Part shown: positions 9,422 to 18,082 of the stretch, piece after piece | Numbering within the stretch: the stretch's first letter is position 1 | Layout: every line of letters begins with the position of its first letter | Source of the DNA: Paraburkholderia kirstenboschensis | GTDB lineage: Bacteria > Pseudomonadota > Gammaproteobacteria > Burkholderiales > Burkholderiaceae | DNA length: 64,000 nucleotides | NCBI RefSeq assembly: GCF_904848585.1 | Contig: NZ_CAJHCR010000002.1 | Coordinates: 310,001-374,000, forward strand | Reading direction: 5' to 3' | The notes under the pieces: generated by a model | Told to the model about the DNA's origin: nothing | The model's input: only the letters and a program-made list of their open reading frames with translations | The model's database searches: none | Translations under genes and position numbers: made by a program

Positions 9422-10249
9422 TCAGACTGAATGTATGTGCGGCTCGGATTCGCTGGTGTTTACCCGCAGCGAATCCGCATTGACGACACGCGGCGGCACG
9501 GGATTCGGATCCGTCGCGCTGGGACTGAACGATTCGAGCGCGCCGTCATAGCGCTTTGGCAAGGGCCGCGCATAGTCGCCGCGCTTGGCCGTCGAAAGAC
9601 GCAGGGAGACCAGGGCCTCGGTCCATTTGACGGCTGCCGTCACGCCTTCGATCACCGGCGCGCCGAGCGCGTCCTCGATCTCCGCGCACAGTTCGGCCAT
9701 GCCTGCGCAACCGAGCACGATCGCGTCGGAGCCGTCCTCGTCAAGCGCGCGCCGGCACTCGTCGAGAATGACGCGGCGCGCCGCCGAGCCGGGCTTGTCG
9801 AGATCGAGCACCGCGACGTCGGTCGCCCGCACGTTGCGGCAGAAACGCCGCATGCCGTAGCGCTCGGCGAGATGCCACGCCATCCCGCAGGTGCGGGCGA
9901 GCGTCGTGACTACCGAGAAGCCGGGCGCGAGCACGCTCGCCGCGTGCATGGCCGCCTCCGCGATGCCGATCACCGGTCCGCGCGCGAGCTCACGCGCAGC
10001 GTACAAGCCCGGGTCGCCGAAACAGGCGATCACATAGCCGTCGCAGTGCTCGCGCTCGCCCGCCATCACTTCGGCGAGCAGACCCGGCGTGGCAAGGGCT
10101 TCGTCGTAGTAACCTTCGATGGACGGCGGACCCATAGCCGGACTGACCGCAATCACCTCGGTACCCGGCGCGGCCACTTCGCGCGCGCAGCGGCCCATTG
10201 CGTCGGTCATGCGCTGGGTCGTGTTCGGGTTGATCAGTTTGATGCGCAT
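9422..10249 (-). CDS. Asp/Glu/hydantoin racemase, probable allantoin racemase
   Basis: This 275-residue protein belongs to the Asp/Glu/hydantoin racemase family and, given its place, probably interconverts R- and S-allantoin (HpxA-like). The two catalytic cysteines of the family are visible as Cys76 in ACFGDPGL and Cys181 in LGCAGMAEL, and the N-terminus MRIKLINPNTT is typical. The last 35 residues are polar and not part of the fold. It lies between the NCS1 permease and puuE. A tandem palindrome in the 103-bp gap upstream may control it. Hydantoin racemase or maleate isomerase-like activity are alternatives. Confidence 0.88.
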   Translation of the reverse strand: MRIKLINPNTTQRMTDAMGRCAREVAAPGTEVIAVSPAMGPPSIEGYYDEALATPGLLAEVMAGEREHCDGYVIACFGDPGLYAARELARGPVIGIAEAAMHAASVLAPGFSVVTTLARTCGMAWHLAERYGMRRFCRNVRATDVAVLDLDKPGSAARRVILDECRRALDEDGSDAIVLGCAGMAELCAEIEDALGAPVIEGVTAAVKWTEALVSLRLSTAKRGDYARPLPKRYDGALESFSPSATDPNPVPPRVVNADSLRVNTSESEPHIHSV

Positions 10250-10309
10250 CTCGTCTCCTTTTCGACTGCAATGACGGCGGCGCTGTCACCGTCGGCCACC
10301 ACCTGTCAA

Positions 10310-10333
10310 TGCTGTCACAGCTGCTGTCACAGC
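10310..10333. promoter_or_regulatory. Tandem 12-bp palindromic repeat upstream of the racemase gene
   Basis: The 12-mer TGCTGTCACAGC occurs twice head to tail (10310-10321 and 10322-10333). Each contains the odd palindrome GCTGT-C-ACAGC, and the pair is framed by AATGCTG and CAGCATT. It lies 60 bp upstream of the racemase start and 20 bp after the permease stop, which fits an operator or RNA hairpin. The binding protein is unknown. Confidence 0.5.
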
Positions 10334-10352
10334 ATTACCCGCGCCTCGATGC

Positions 10353-11834
10353 TCAGCGCGCGAGGACGCGATAGAACAGTGCCCCAAGGCCCGCGCCAAT
10401 GAACCACGAAAAATTCGCCATACCGTCGAGCGACGGCACCATCACGCACAACACGGCGATGATCGCGGCCGGCAGCAGCGCGGCAACCGCCCGATAGTTG
10501 ACGCCGTTGCGATACCAGTACGATCCCGTCGGCGCAACGGTGTACAGATCGTCGAGCACGATTTTCTGACGCTTCACGAGGTAGTAATCGACGATCAGGA
10601 TTCCGTACAAAGGTCCGATGAAGCTGCCGAGCACGTCAAGCGTGTAGTGAATCACTGCCGGGTTGTTGAACAGATTCCACGGCGTGATGAAGATAGAAGC
10701 GACCGCCGCGAGCATGCCGCCCGCACGCCAGCTGATGAGCCTCGGCGCCACGTTCGAGAAGTCGAAAGCCGGCGACACGAAATTCGCGACGATATTGATG
10801 CCGATGGTCGCAATCGTAAAAGTCAGCGCGCCGAGAATCACGGCCGTCGGATAGTCGATGCGGCCCACCGTTTCCACCGGGTCCGTAATCAGTTGGCCGA
10901 ACACCGGCAGCGTCGCGGCGGTCGTGATCACCGTCACGAGCGAAAACGCCAGGAAGTTGACCGGCAGTCCCCAGAAGTTGCCGCGCTGCACGCTGCGAAA
11001 GCTCTTTCCGTAGCGCGAGAAATCGCCGAAGTTGAGCATCGGCCCCGAGAAGTACGACACCACCAGCGAGGTTGCCGTGATCATCACCGGCAATACCTGC
11101 ATGCCGTGATATTTGACGCCGCCCAGGTTGATGCCGATGTTGCGCCAGCCGGCCCGATACACCATGTAGCCCGCGAGAATGAACATCACCACATAAACCG
11201 CCGGGCCCGCGAAGTCGATGAACTTCTTGATCGTCTCCATGCCATGCCAGAAGACCAGAGCCTGCAACACCCACAGCAACATGAAGCCGGACCAGCCGAG
11301 CGTCGACAGGCCCATGAAGCCATGGCGATGCACGTCCGCATACGGCAGCAACTGCGGGACAAACTTGAGCACGACGATCACCAGCGCGCTGGAGGCCAGG
11401 TACGTTTGAATGCCATACCACGCGACCGCGATCAAACCGCGAATCACCGCGGGAACATTTGCACCGAGCACGCCGAAGGTCGCACGGCACGCAACCGGAT
11501 ACGGCACGCCGTTGGCCTGGCTCGGCTTCGCAATCATGTTGCACAGCACGTTGACGATTCCGATGCCCACCAGCAGCGCAATCAGCACTTGCCAGCTGGT
11601 CAACCCGAGCGCGAAGAGACTGCCGGCGAACACATAGCCGCCGACGCTGTGCACGTCCGACATCCAGAACGCGAAGATGTTGTAGGCGCCCCAGGTCTGG
11701 TGACGCAACGGCGCAAGGTCCTTGTTGTATAAGCGCTCGCTGTAACCGGCCGGCATGGATACATCGCCGGATGCGTCACCGTCTGCATAAGGGGGGATTG
11801 CGGAACTGCCGGGCGCTGCGCTGAACTGAGCCAT
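10353..11834 (-). CDS. NCS1-family permease, probable allantoin/purine transporter
   Basis: This 493-residue polytopic protein has about twelve hydrophobic helices. Its hydrophilic N-terminus ends in LYNKDLAPLRHQTWGAYNIFAFWMSDVHSVGGY, the NCS1 hallmark, and the first helices include the GVPYPVACRATFGVLGANVPA segment. Members carry allantoin (PucI), hydantoin (Mhp1), uracil or cytosine with H+ or Na+. Gene context favours allantoin. The ATG at 11834 has AAGGAGG six bases upstream, and the longer upstream frame has no such site. It heads the permease-racemase part of the ureide cluster. Confidence 0.9.
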   Translation of the reverse strand: MAQFSAAPGSSAIPPYADGDASGDVSMPAGYSERLYNKDLAPLRHQTWGAYNIFAFWMSDVHSVGGYVFAGSLFALGLTSWQVLIALLVGIGIVNVLCNMIAKPSQANGVPYPVACRATFGVLGANVPAVIRGLIAVAWYGIQTYLASSALVIVVLKFVPQLLPYADVHRHGFMGLSTLGWSGFMLLWVLQALVFWHGMETIKKFIDFAGPAVYVVMFILAGYMVYRAGWRNIGINLGGVKYHGMQVLPVMITATSLVVSYFSGPMLNFGDFSRYGKSFRSVQRGNFWGLPVNFLAFSLVTVITTAATLPVFGQLITDPVETVGRIDYPTAVILGALTFTIATIGINIVANFVSPAFDFSNVAPRLISWRAGGMLAAVASIFITPWNLFNNPAVIHYTLDVLGSFIGPLYGILIVDYYLVKRQKIVLDDLYTVAPTGSYWYRNGVNYRAVAALLPAAIIAVLCVMVPSLDGMANFSWFIGAGLGALFYRVLAR

Positions 11835-12190
11835 GATTCCTCCTTGTGATGGGGACCGTCGATTGCGAATCGAAGGGCATTGCATTGGCCATGCCAGTTG
11901 CGGCTCTGGCGCCTTGCTCGCGCTTCGCGTCGTTCGGGACGAACGAGGCTCGAGCCGCCGCCATGGCCACGCCGCGGTTGTCTCCGTACTGAAGTACTTG
12001 TGGTTATCGCATTGCCGGCTTTCCGCGGATGTCCGGCAATGCGTTACTGCATTCGAGGCCCGTCGCCCAGGCGACGAACGTGCGCGCGCAAGCCGGCAGC
12101 GCCCGCGCAGGGCCGCCTTGCAACGCTCGATCAATCCGGTTCAGTTCAGTGCGGCGCGCACCAGCAACGGGCGCACGCCGGCCGCTTGCC
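11835..12190. promoter_or_regulatory. Intergenic region gntR/permease with two hairpins
   Basis: No gene is evident in these 356 bases. Two perfect dyads are present: TCGTTCG-GGA-CGAACGA at 11930-11946, and a 10-bp stem GCATTGCCGG / CCGGCAATGC at 12009-12042 with a 14-nt loop. Neither has a T tract. They may be leader structures or operators for the permease gene; the role is not known. Confidence 0.4.
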
Positions 12191-12943
12191 TCAGCTTGGC
12201 GCGGACTTGGCTTTGGGTGATTCTTTGGGTGTCGCCTTGCCGGCGCTGTTAAGCGCGCCGAATACCTCTTGCAGATCGGCTGCGCCACGCGCGGGCCGTT
12301 CCAGCATTTTCAACTCGACGCTTTGCAAATGGCGCGACATGAGCGCCGCCGCCTCTTTTGCATCGCCGGCGTCGAGCGCGGCGAGGATCGCTTCGTGATC
12401 TTCGAACGAACACGGGCTTCGCCCCAGTGACTCGTACAACGCTGAAATCAGCGTGGAGCGCGCCACGAGTCCGTTCAGGCAATCGCACAGCACCGTGTTG
12501 CCCGTTAGCTGAGCCAGTTCAGTGTGAAACTCGCCGGACAGACGAATCCACGACGAAAAGTCGCGTGTCTCGAACGCCTTGCGTTCGCGGCCGATCATGC
12601 TGCCGATGCTTTTCAACCGCCGCATGCCATGCCCGCCGCAGATCTTTTCGACGACGGCCAACTCGATGATGCGGCGCATCTCGAACACCTCATGCACCTC
12701 CTGAAGCGACGGGCTGGCGACAAACGCGCCGCGGTTCGGCTCGAGATCCACCAGATGATCGGTCGCCAGTTGCGCCAGCGCTTGCCGGATCGGACCACGT
12801 TTCACGCCGAACACTTCGCACAACTGCGCTTCGGTCAGCTTCGCGCCCGGCGCCAGCCGATGCTCGAGAATCGCGGCGCGAATGCGCTCGGCAATTGCTT
12901 CGGGTCTCGAACTATTTGCGTTGGCTGATTCGGTGTCGGACAT
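12191..12943 (-). CDS. GntR/FadR-type transcriptional regulator
   Basis: The 250-residue protein has an N-terminal winged helix (residues 14-80; the motif LTEAQLCEVFGVKRGPIRQAL is the recognition unit, followed by EPNRGAFVASPS) and an all-alpha FCD ligand domain (about 85-220) with FHTELAQLTGN and HEAILAALDAGD, where metal-binding Asp/His residues of the family lie. A charged, Lys/Pro-rich tail follows. Its place just ahead of the allantoin permease suggests control of the ureide genes. Palindromes with the core TTGTC(G/A)ACAA upstream of the gene suggest autoregulation. Confidence 0.92.
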   Translation of the reverse strand: MSDTESANANSSRPEAIAERIRAAILEHRLAPGAKLTEAQLCEVFGVKRGPIRQALAQLATDHLVDLEPNRGAFVASPSLQEVHEVFEMRRIIELAVVEKICGGHGMRRLKSIGSMIGRERKAFETRDFSSWIRLSGEFHTELAQLTGNTVLCDCLNGLVARSTLISALYESLGRSPCSFEDHEAILAALDAGDAKEAAALMSRHLQSVELKMLERPARGAADLQEVFGALNSAGKATPKESPKAKSAPS

Positions 12944-12983
12944 GATATGTGTCTCGGTATGCAGGTCATAATAGGATGGACAT

Positions 12984-13025
12984 AAAGATTGTCAACAATT
13001 TTTGTTTGGATAATCGACAATCTTT
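12984..13025. promoter_or_regulatory. Inverted repeat upstream of gntR (candidate operator)
   Basis: A perfect 10-bp inverted repeat AAAGATTGTC / GACAATCTTT spans 12984-12993 and 13016-13025. Inside the left arm sits the palindrome TTGTCAACAA (12989-12998), resembling GntR-family operator cores with TNGT and ACNA. It lies 41 bp upstream of the gntR start. Confidence 0.6.
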
Positions 13026-13125
13026 GCGATGCGGCGTGCGTGACGACGGGCTGCCTGGCTGAAAGCCCCGCCGGTGCTGATAAAAACTGGATTCGATATG
13101 ATGATTGGCGTCGCCGGCGCGGCGC

Positions 13126-13141
13126 ATTTTGTCGACAAAAT
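13126..13141. promoter_or_regulatory. Perfect 16-bp palindrome upstream of gntR
   Basis: ATTTTGTCGACAAAAT is fully self-complementary and shares the core TTGTCGACAA with the site nearer gntR (12989-12998). The two cores differ at only one base, which suggests a pair of binding sites for one regulator. Confidence 0.6.
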
Positions 13142-13253
13142 AGTCGAGCGCGGTGGCTTTGCGCTCCACTGAAAAGCCGCACTTGCCGGCCGTGAGTTGC
13201 GCAAAGGACCGGCGAAAAGGCGGTTTGACCCGCGCCGCTTTATTAGCGGCCGT

Positions 13254-14180
13254 TCAGCGCAGGCAGGGATAATTCGACAAGGTCAGCCTGAAGCCGTTCG
13301 CATCTGCAATGAGGTGCGCGTCGGCGCCCACAGGCAGCGTCAGCATGTCCGGCACGTGGCCGAACTGCAAGCCGGTGACGATCGGAATGCCGATCACCGA
13401 CCGCATCTGGTCGATCATTGCTTCCAGGTCATAGCCGTTGTCGTAGTCGTACGGCTTGCCGCCCGAAAAATCGCCGAGCACGAGCGCCTGCTGCTCGCCG
13501 AGAATGCCGGACAGGTGCAGTTGATAAAGCATCCGCTCGATGCGAAACGGTTGCTCGTTGACGTCCTCGACAAACAGCACCCCGCCTTGCACCGACGGCA
13601 TATAAGGCGTGCCGACGAGCGACGTGAGCACCGCCAGATTGCCGCCCCAGAAGGTGCCCGAGACATCCACCGCGTGCGCTTGCGGCATGTTCCTCGTGAT
13701 GGTCAGCGTCGGCTTCGTCAGCGCGGACCAGAAGTGCTGCATGGTGAAGTCGCTGACATGTTCCGCGCCGAAATCACTTATCAACATCGGGCCGCCGAAC
13801 GTTTTCAAGTTGGCGCGCGCGAGCAGCGCAAGCTGAATTGCCGTGAAGTCGCTGTGGCCCACTAGCGCGACCGGTTCGCCGGTGAGACGACGTTGCAACC
13901 CATCGTAATCGAGGCCGTGCAGTATGCGCGCTGCGCCGTACCCGCCGCGCACGGCCAGGACGATGTCCGGCAACGCACGGGAAGCATCGGCGAGCCGATT
14001 CAAATCCGCCGCGCGCTCGCCGTCTGTCCCGCCGAAGCGCTGATAACGGCGCCGCGTCGCGTCCACTCCTTCCACGCGATGCCCTTGTGCGCGCAGGCGC
14101 TGTAACGCGCGATTGAGCACGTCAGCGTCATGCGGATAGCCGGAAGGGGCAATCAGGTTGAAGGTACGGTGGACGCTCAT
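13254..14180 (-). CDS. ldcA: LD-carboxypeptidase (murein tetrapeptide carboxypeptidase)
   Basis: This S66-family serine peptidase removes the terminal D-Ala from cytoplasmic tetrapeptides during peptidoglycan recycling. The 308-residue protein has NLIAPSGYP near the N-terminus, AVRGGYGAARIL, and the nucleophile in VGHSDFTAI (Ser110). Partner Glu and His residues lie in FVEDVNEQPFRIERML and GLQFGHVPD. No signal peptide is seen, as expected for a cytosolic enzyme. I used the Met before SVHRTFNLIAPSG as the start because upstream residues are Arg/Pro-rich and unlike the family. Confidence 0.92.
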   Translation of the reverse strand: MSVHRTFNLIAPSGYPHDADVLNRALQRLRAQGHRVEGVDATRRRYQRFGGTDGERAADLNRLADASRALPDIVLAVRGGYGAARILHGLDYDGLQRRLTGEPVALVGHSDFTAIQLALLARANLKTFGGPMLISDFGAEHVSDFTMQHFWSALTKPTLTITRNMPQAHAVDVSGTFWGGNLAVLTSLVGTPYMPSVQGGVLFVEDVNEQPFRIERMLYQLHLSGILGEQQALVLGDFSGGKPYDYDNGYDLEAMIDQMRSVIGIPIVTGLQFGHVPDMLTLPVGADAHLIADANGFRLTLSNYPCLR

Positions 14181-14229
14181 CGACAGGACCTGGTCATAGT
14201 GTTCGGCGCGGTTTGGGGAGCGTTGCGGT

Positions 14230-15422
<1,193 letters not shown>

Positions 15423-15673
15423 CTGCAATCCACTACGTTGCGGCCCAAGCATTCTATCAGGGAGCGCACACGGGTTCCTTCCGCCCGATTCACCCGCCCC
15501 GCCGGCTTTTCGGATTTTGCGTATTGGGGCTCGCACGAATGCAAGCTAGGCTTCAACACTTTTTGCGCGGCACGCTCGCGGCGTGCTTCGCCTGCCTGCT
15601 TTGCGGCATGCTTCGCTCGCCTACGTGGCTCTCCTACTTCGCTTCCCTGTTTCCTGCTTTTTTGCCACCGATC

Positions 15674-15931
15674 ATGCAATTGCAAATGACGCACTCACGC
15701 CTTAACGACGTTGCGAGAAACACTGCCACAAACACTGCGCCGCAGCCCGCAGCCCTTGTCCCCGAGCGACGCGCCCGGCTTGACAGGCGCTCACTCACTA
15801 CCGCCTTGCGCGCCGCATGCGTAGCCGCAGCGATATCCGCCCTGCTTTCCGGCTGCGCGGTTTTCTGCGGCGGAGTCGGCGGAAGCGGTGGTGGCTTCGC
15901 CAGCGTTTGCGCTACCGGTATGCGATTCTAG
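15674..15931 (+). CDS. Putative small lipoprotein or secreted peptide
   Basis: The frame ends in a hydrophobic segment AACVAAAISALLSGC that reads as a lipoprotein signal with the lipobox LSGC. A short Gly-rich mature part, AVFCGGVGGSGGGFASVCATGMRF, with several cysteines follows. The true start is unclear: the ATG at 15674 gives 85 residues with a long polar leader before the hydrophobic region, and no clear ribosome site is visible. I do not recognise a function. Coding status is moderately supported by the coherent signal-lipobox arrangement. Confidence 0.45.
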   Translation: MQLQMTHSRLNDVARNTATNTAPQPAALVPERRARLDRRSLTTALRAACVAAAISALLSGCAVFCGGVGGSGGGFASVCATGMRF

Positions 15932-16036
15932 GCGCACGCCGAACCAGCCCCCGAATCACAACCTCCAAATTACAACTCGTTTCACGCCCTCCTTCACGTC
16001 CCTCTTCACGCCCATCGAATCGTCGCGCCGTTGCCA

Positions 16037-16642
16037 CTAGGGCGCGGCACCTTCGAGCGGCCAGCGCGCGAGCACAATATGCCGGGTACGCCCCAACAAA
16101 CTGTGTATCAACGCGAAACCGCGCACATTCCAGCAGACCGGCTCCACCGGACGCGCGGCGGCCCAGGGCAACCCGTAAGCCAACGTGACATGCGGCGTAT
16201 AAGCCACTGCCGCGGAACCCGCGCGGCTTTCGATGCCACTGTTGTGCAGCGCGTCTGCCAATGCATCATGAAGCCGATGCAGACCCAGCACGCCCTCACT
16301 CCCTGTCAACACTAACGGGCCCGGCCGCGGTTTCGAAGCGAAGCTCTCCGCCGTATCGAATTGGACGCTAAAGGGCGCCATGCGAACCGCGGCAGCCGCT
16401 TGCATTGCCGCCTCCACGTGCGCCTGCGGCAGCCCCCCCGCGAAAATGCCGAGATGACGCAGCGTGACGTGCAAACGCCCGACGGCGAGCGGCTTACTGC
16501 GGACGCGCGCCTCCCCGCAAAGCTGTTGCGCGAGCTTTGAAATGCTGGCCGCCGTATTCGCGTCCGGGAAGACAGCGAAAAACAGGCCGTCTGTTGGCGT
16601 GGGCGGCGCCTCGAGCCCGGGCAACCACAGTTGTTCAGGCAT
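16037..16642 (-). CDS. thpR: RNA 2',3'-cyclic phosphodiesterase / 2'-5' RNA ligase family
   Basis: This 201-residue protein of the 2H phosphoesterase superfamily has the two required HxTx motifs, HVTL at 58-61 and HVTL at 151-154, in the expected symmetric halves. It also carries FFAVFPD near the N-terminus and RPGPLVL in the middle. Members hydrolyse 2',3'-cyclic phosphates on RNA, or ligate tRNA halves in vitro. GGAGCAAG precedes the ATG. It is divergent from the radical-SAM gene with a 210-bp spacer. Confidence 0.92.
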   Translation of the reverse strand: MPEQLWLPGLEAPPTPTDGLFFAVFPDANTAASISKLAQQLCGEARVRSKPLAVGRLHVTLRHLGIFAGGLPQAHVEAAMQAAAAVRMAPFSVQFDTAESFASKPRPGPLVLTGSEGVLGLHRLHDALADALHNSGIESRAGSAAVAYTPHVTLAYGLPWAAARPVEPVCWNVRGFALIHSLLGRTRHIVLARWPLEGAAP

Positions 16643-16794
16643 CTTGCTCCTGCGTGCTGAAATCCGGCATCTACACGAATCCCCCCTCACATCGACCAAG
16701 CTAGCGAAAGCCAGCGGAAATCCAGCAACGAACAAGCAACCGACAGCGCGCCAGCAAGCGCCTAAACCGCACCGCCGACCCTGCTAAAAAACGC

Positions 16795-16822
16795 TTGCGC
16801 TTCCCTATCGCCTACGTACAAT
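16795..16822 (+). promoter_or_regulatory. Predicted sigma-70 promoter of the radical-SAM gene
   Basis: TTGCGC at 16795-16800 and TACAAT at 16817-16822 are 16 bp apart, with the LexA-like box beginning at the last base of the -10 element. The predicted transcript would start near 16829, giving a short leader before the GTG at 16853. Confidence 0.55.
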
Positions 16823-16841
16823 ACTGTACATCCATACAGTA
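16822..16841. promoter_or_regulatory. LexA/SOS box
   Basis: The core CTGTACATCCATACAG (16824-16839), flanked by TA on each side, keeps both CTGT-N8-ACAG half-sites and the outer TA of the classical LexA site. It overlaps the predicted -10 element and lies 11 bp upstream of the start codon, a position well suited to repression. Confidence 0.85.
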
Positions 16842-16852
16842 TCGGCGGCAAC

Positions 16853-18076
16853 GTGGAACTGCAGAAAAAGCTCGAAGTACTGGCTGATGCGGCCAAATAC
16901 GACGCATCGTGCGCCAGTAGCGGCGCACCTAAGCGCGCCTCGCGCGGCACGGAAGGTTTGGGCGCCAGCACCGGCGCGGGTATCTGCCATAGCTTCACGC
17001 CAGACGGGCGCTGCGTGTCGCTGCTGAAAATCCTGCTCACCAATTTCTGTTTGTACGACTGTCAGTACTGCGTCAACCGGCGCTCGAGCAATGTGCCACG
17101 GGCGCGCTTCACGCCTGAAGAGGTCGTGGACCTCACGCTGGACTTTTATCGGCGTAACTATATTGACGGGCTGTTTCTGAGTTCAGGCATCATCCGGTCG
17201 TCGAATTACACCATGGAGCAACTGGTGCGCGTGGCGCAGTCGTTGCGCGAAGATCACCAGTTCCGCGGCTACCTTCATCTGAAAACTATCCCCGACGCCG
17301 ACCCCGAACTGATCGCCAAAGCCGGCCGTTACGCCGACCGTCTGAGTGTGAACATCGAACTGCCGACCGAAGGCAGTCTCGCGCGCCTTGCACCGGAGAA
17401 GGACGTGCGCACCATCAAGCTCGCCATGGGGTCGATCCGGCTTGCGCAGGAGGAGGCGCTTGGCGACGCAAAAGCGCCCCGGTTCACGCCTGCCGGCCAA
17501 AGCACGCAAATGATCGTCGGCGCGGATCAGACGAACGACAGCACCATCCTGCAGACAGCGGAAACGCTGTACGGGTCGTACAAGCTGAAACGCGTGTATT
17601 ACTCGGCATTCAGCCCGATCCCTGACAGTCCTTCGGCCGTACCGGGCGAGGCGCCGCCGTTGCTGCGCGAACACCGGCTGTACCAGGCGGATTTTCTGTT
17701 GCGCGGCTATGGTTTCAACGTCGCAGAACTGTTCGAACAGCCGGGCAATCTGTCGCTCGACATGGACCCGAAACTCGCATGGGCGCTCGCGCATCGCGAA
17801 CAGTTTCCGGTCGACCTGAACCGTGCGCCGCTTCGCATGATCGCGCGGGTGCCGGGCATCGGCATGCACAATGCAAAGCGGCTGGTCGAATTGCGGCGCT
17901 CGCGGCGGGTGCGCTATGAAGACCTGGTGCGCCTGCGGTGTCCGCTGGAAAAGATCAAGCCGTTCGTCGTTACCCAGGACTATCGCGCCGCCAAGCACGA
18001 CGCGTCGTCGGCTCATCTGCAGCGAATCCTGACGCCGCCGCCAATGCAAACGCAAATGCAAATGCAGTTGTGGTGA
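16853..18076 (+). CDS. Putative DNA modification/repair radical SAM protein
   Basis: The 407-residue protein has the radical-SAM cluster motif CLYDCQYC (Cys66, Cys70, Cys73), which binds a 4Fe-4S centre and SAM, and the N-terminal family signature LEVLADAAKYDASCASSG. The C-terminus (about 315-350) carries a helix-hairpin-helix, PLRMIARVPGIGMHNAKRLVELR, of the kind that contacts DNA backbone. It matches the family annotated as putative DNA modification/repair radical SAM proteins, which occur beside UdgX-type glycosylases. The start is GTG, 11 bp after an SOS box. Substrate and reaction are unknown. Confidence 0.9.
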   Translation: MELQKKLEVLADAAKYDASCASSGAPKRASRGTEGLGASTGAGICHSFTPDGRCVSLLKILLTNFCLYDCQYCVNRRSSNVPRARFTPEEVVDLTLDFYRRNYIDGLFLSSGIIRSSNYTMEQLVRVAQSLREDHQFRGYLHLKTIPDADPELIAKAGRYADRLSVNIELPTEGSLARLAPEKDVRTIKLAMGSIRLAQEEALGDAKAPRFTPAGQSTQMIVGADQTNDSTILQTAETLYGSYKLKRVYYSAFSPIPDSPSAVPGEAPPLLREHRLYQADFLLRGYGFNVAELFEQPGNLSLDMDPKLAWALAHREQFPVDLNRAPLRMIARVPGIGMHNAKRLVELRRSRRVRYEDLVRLRCPLEKIKPFVVTQDYRAAKHDASSAHLQRILTPPPMQTQMQMQLW

Positions 18077-18082
18077 CGTGTC

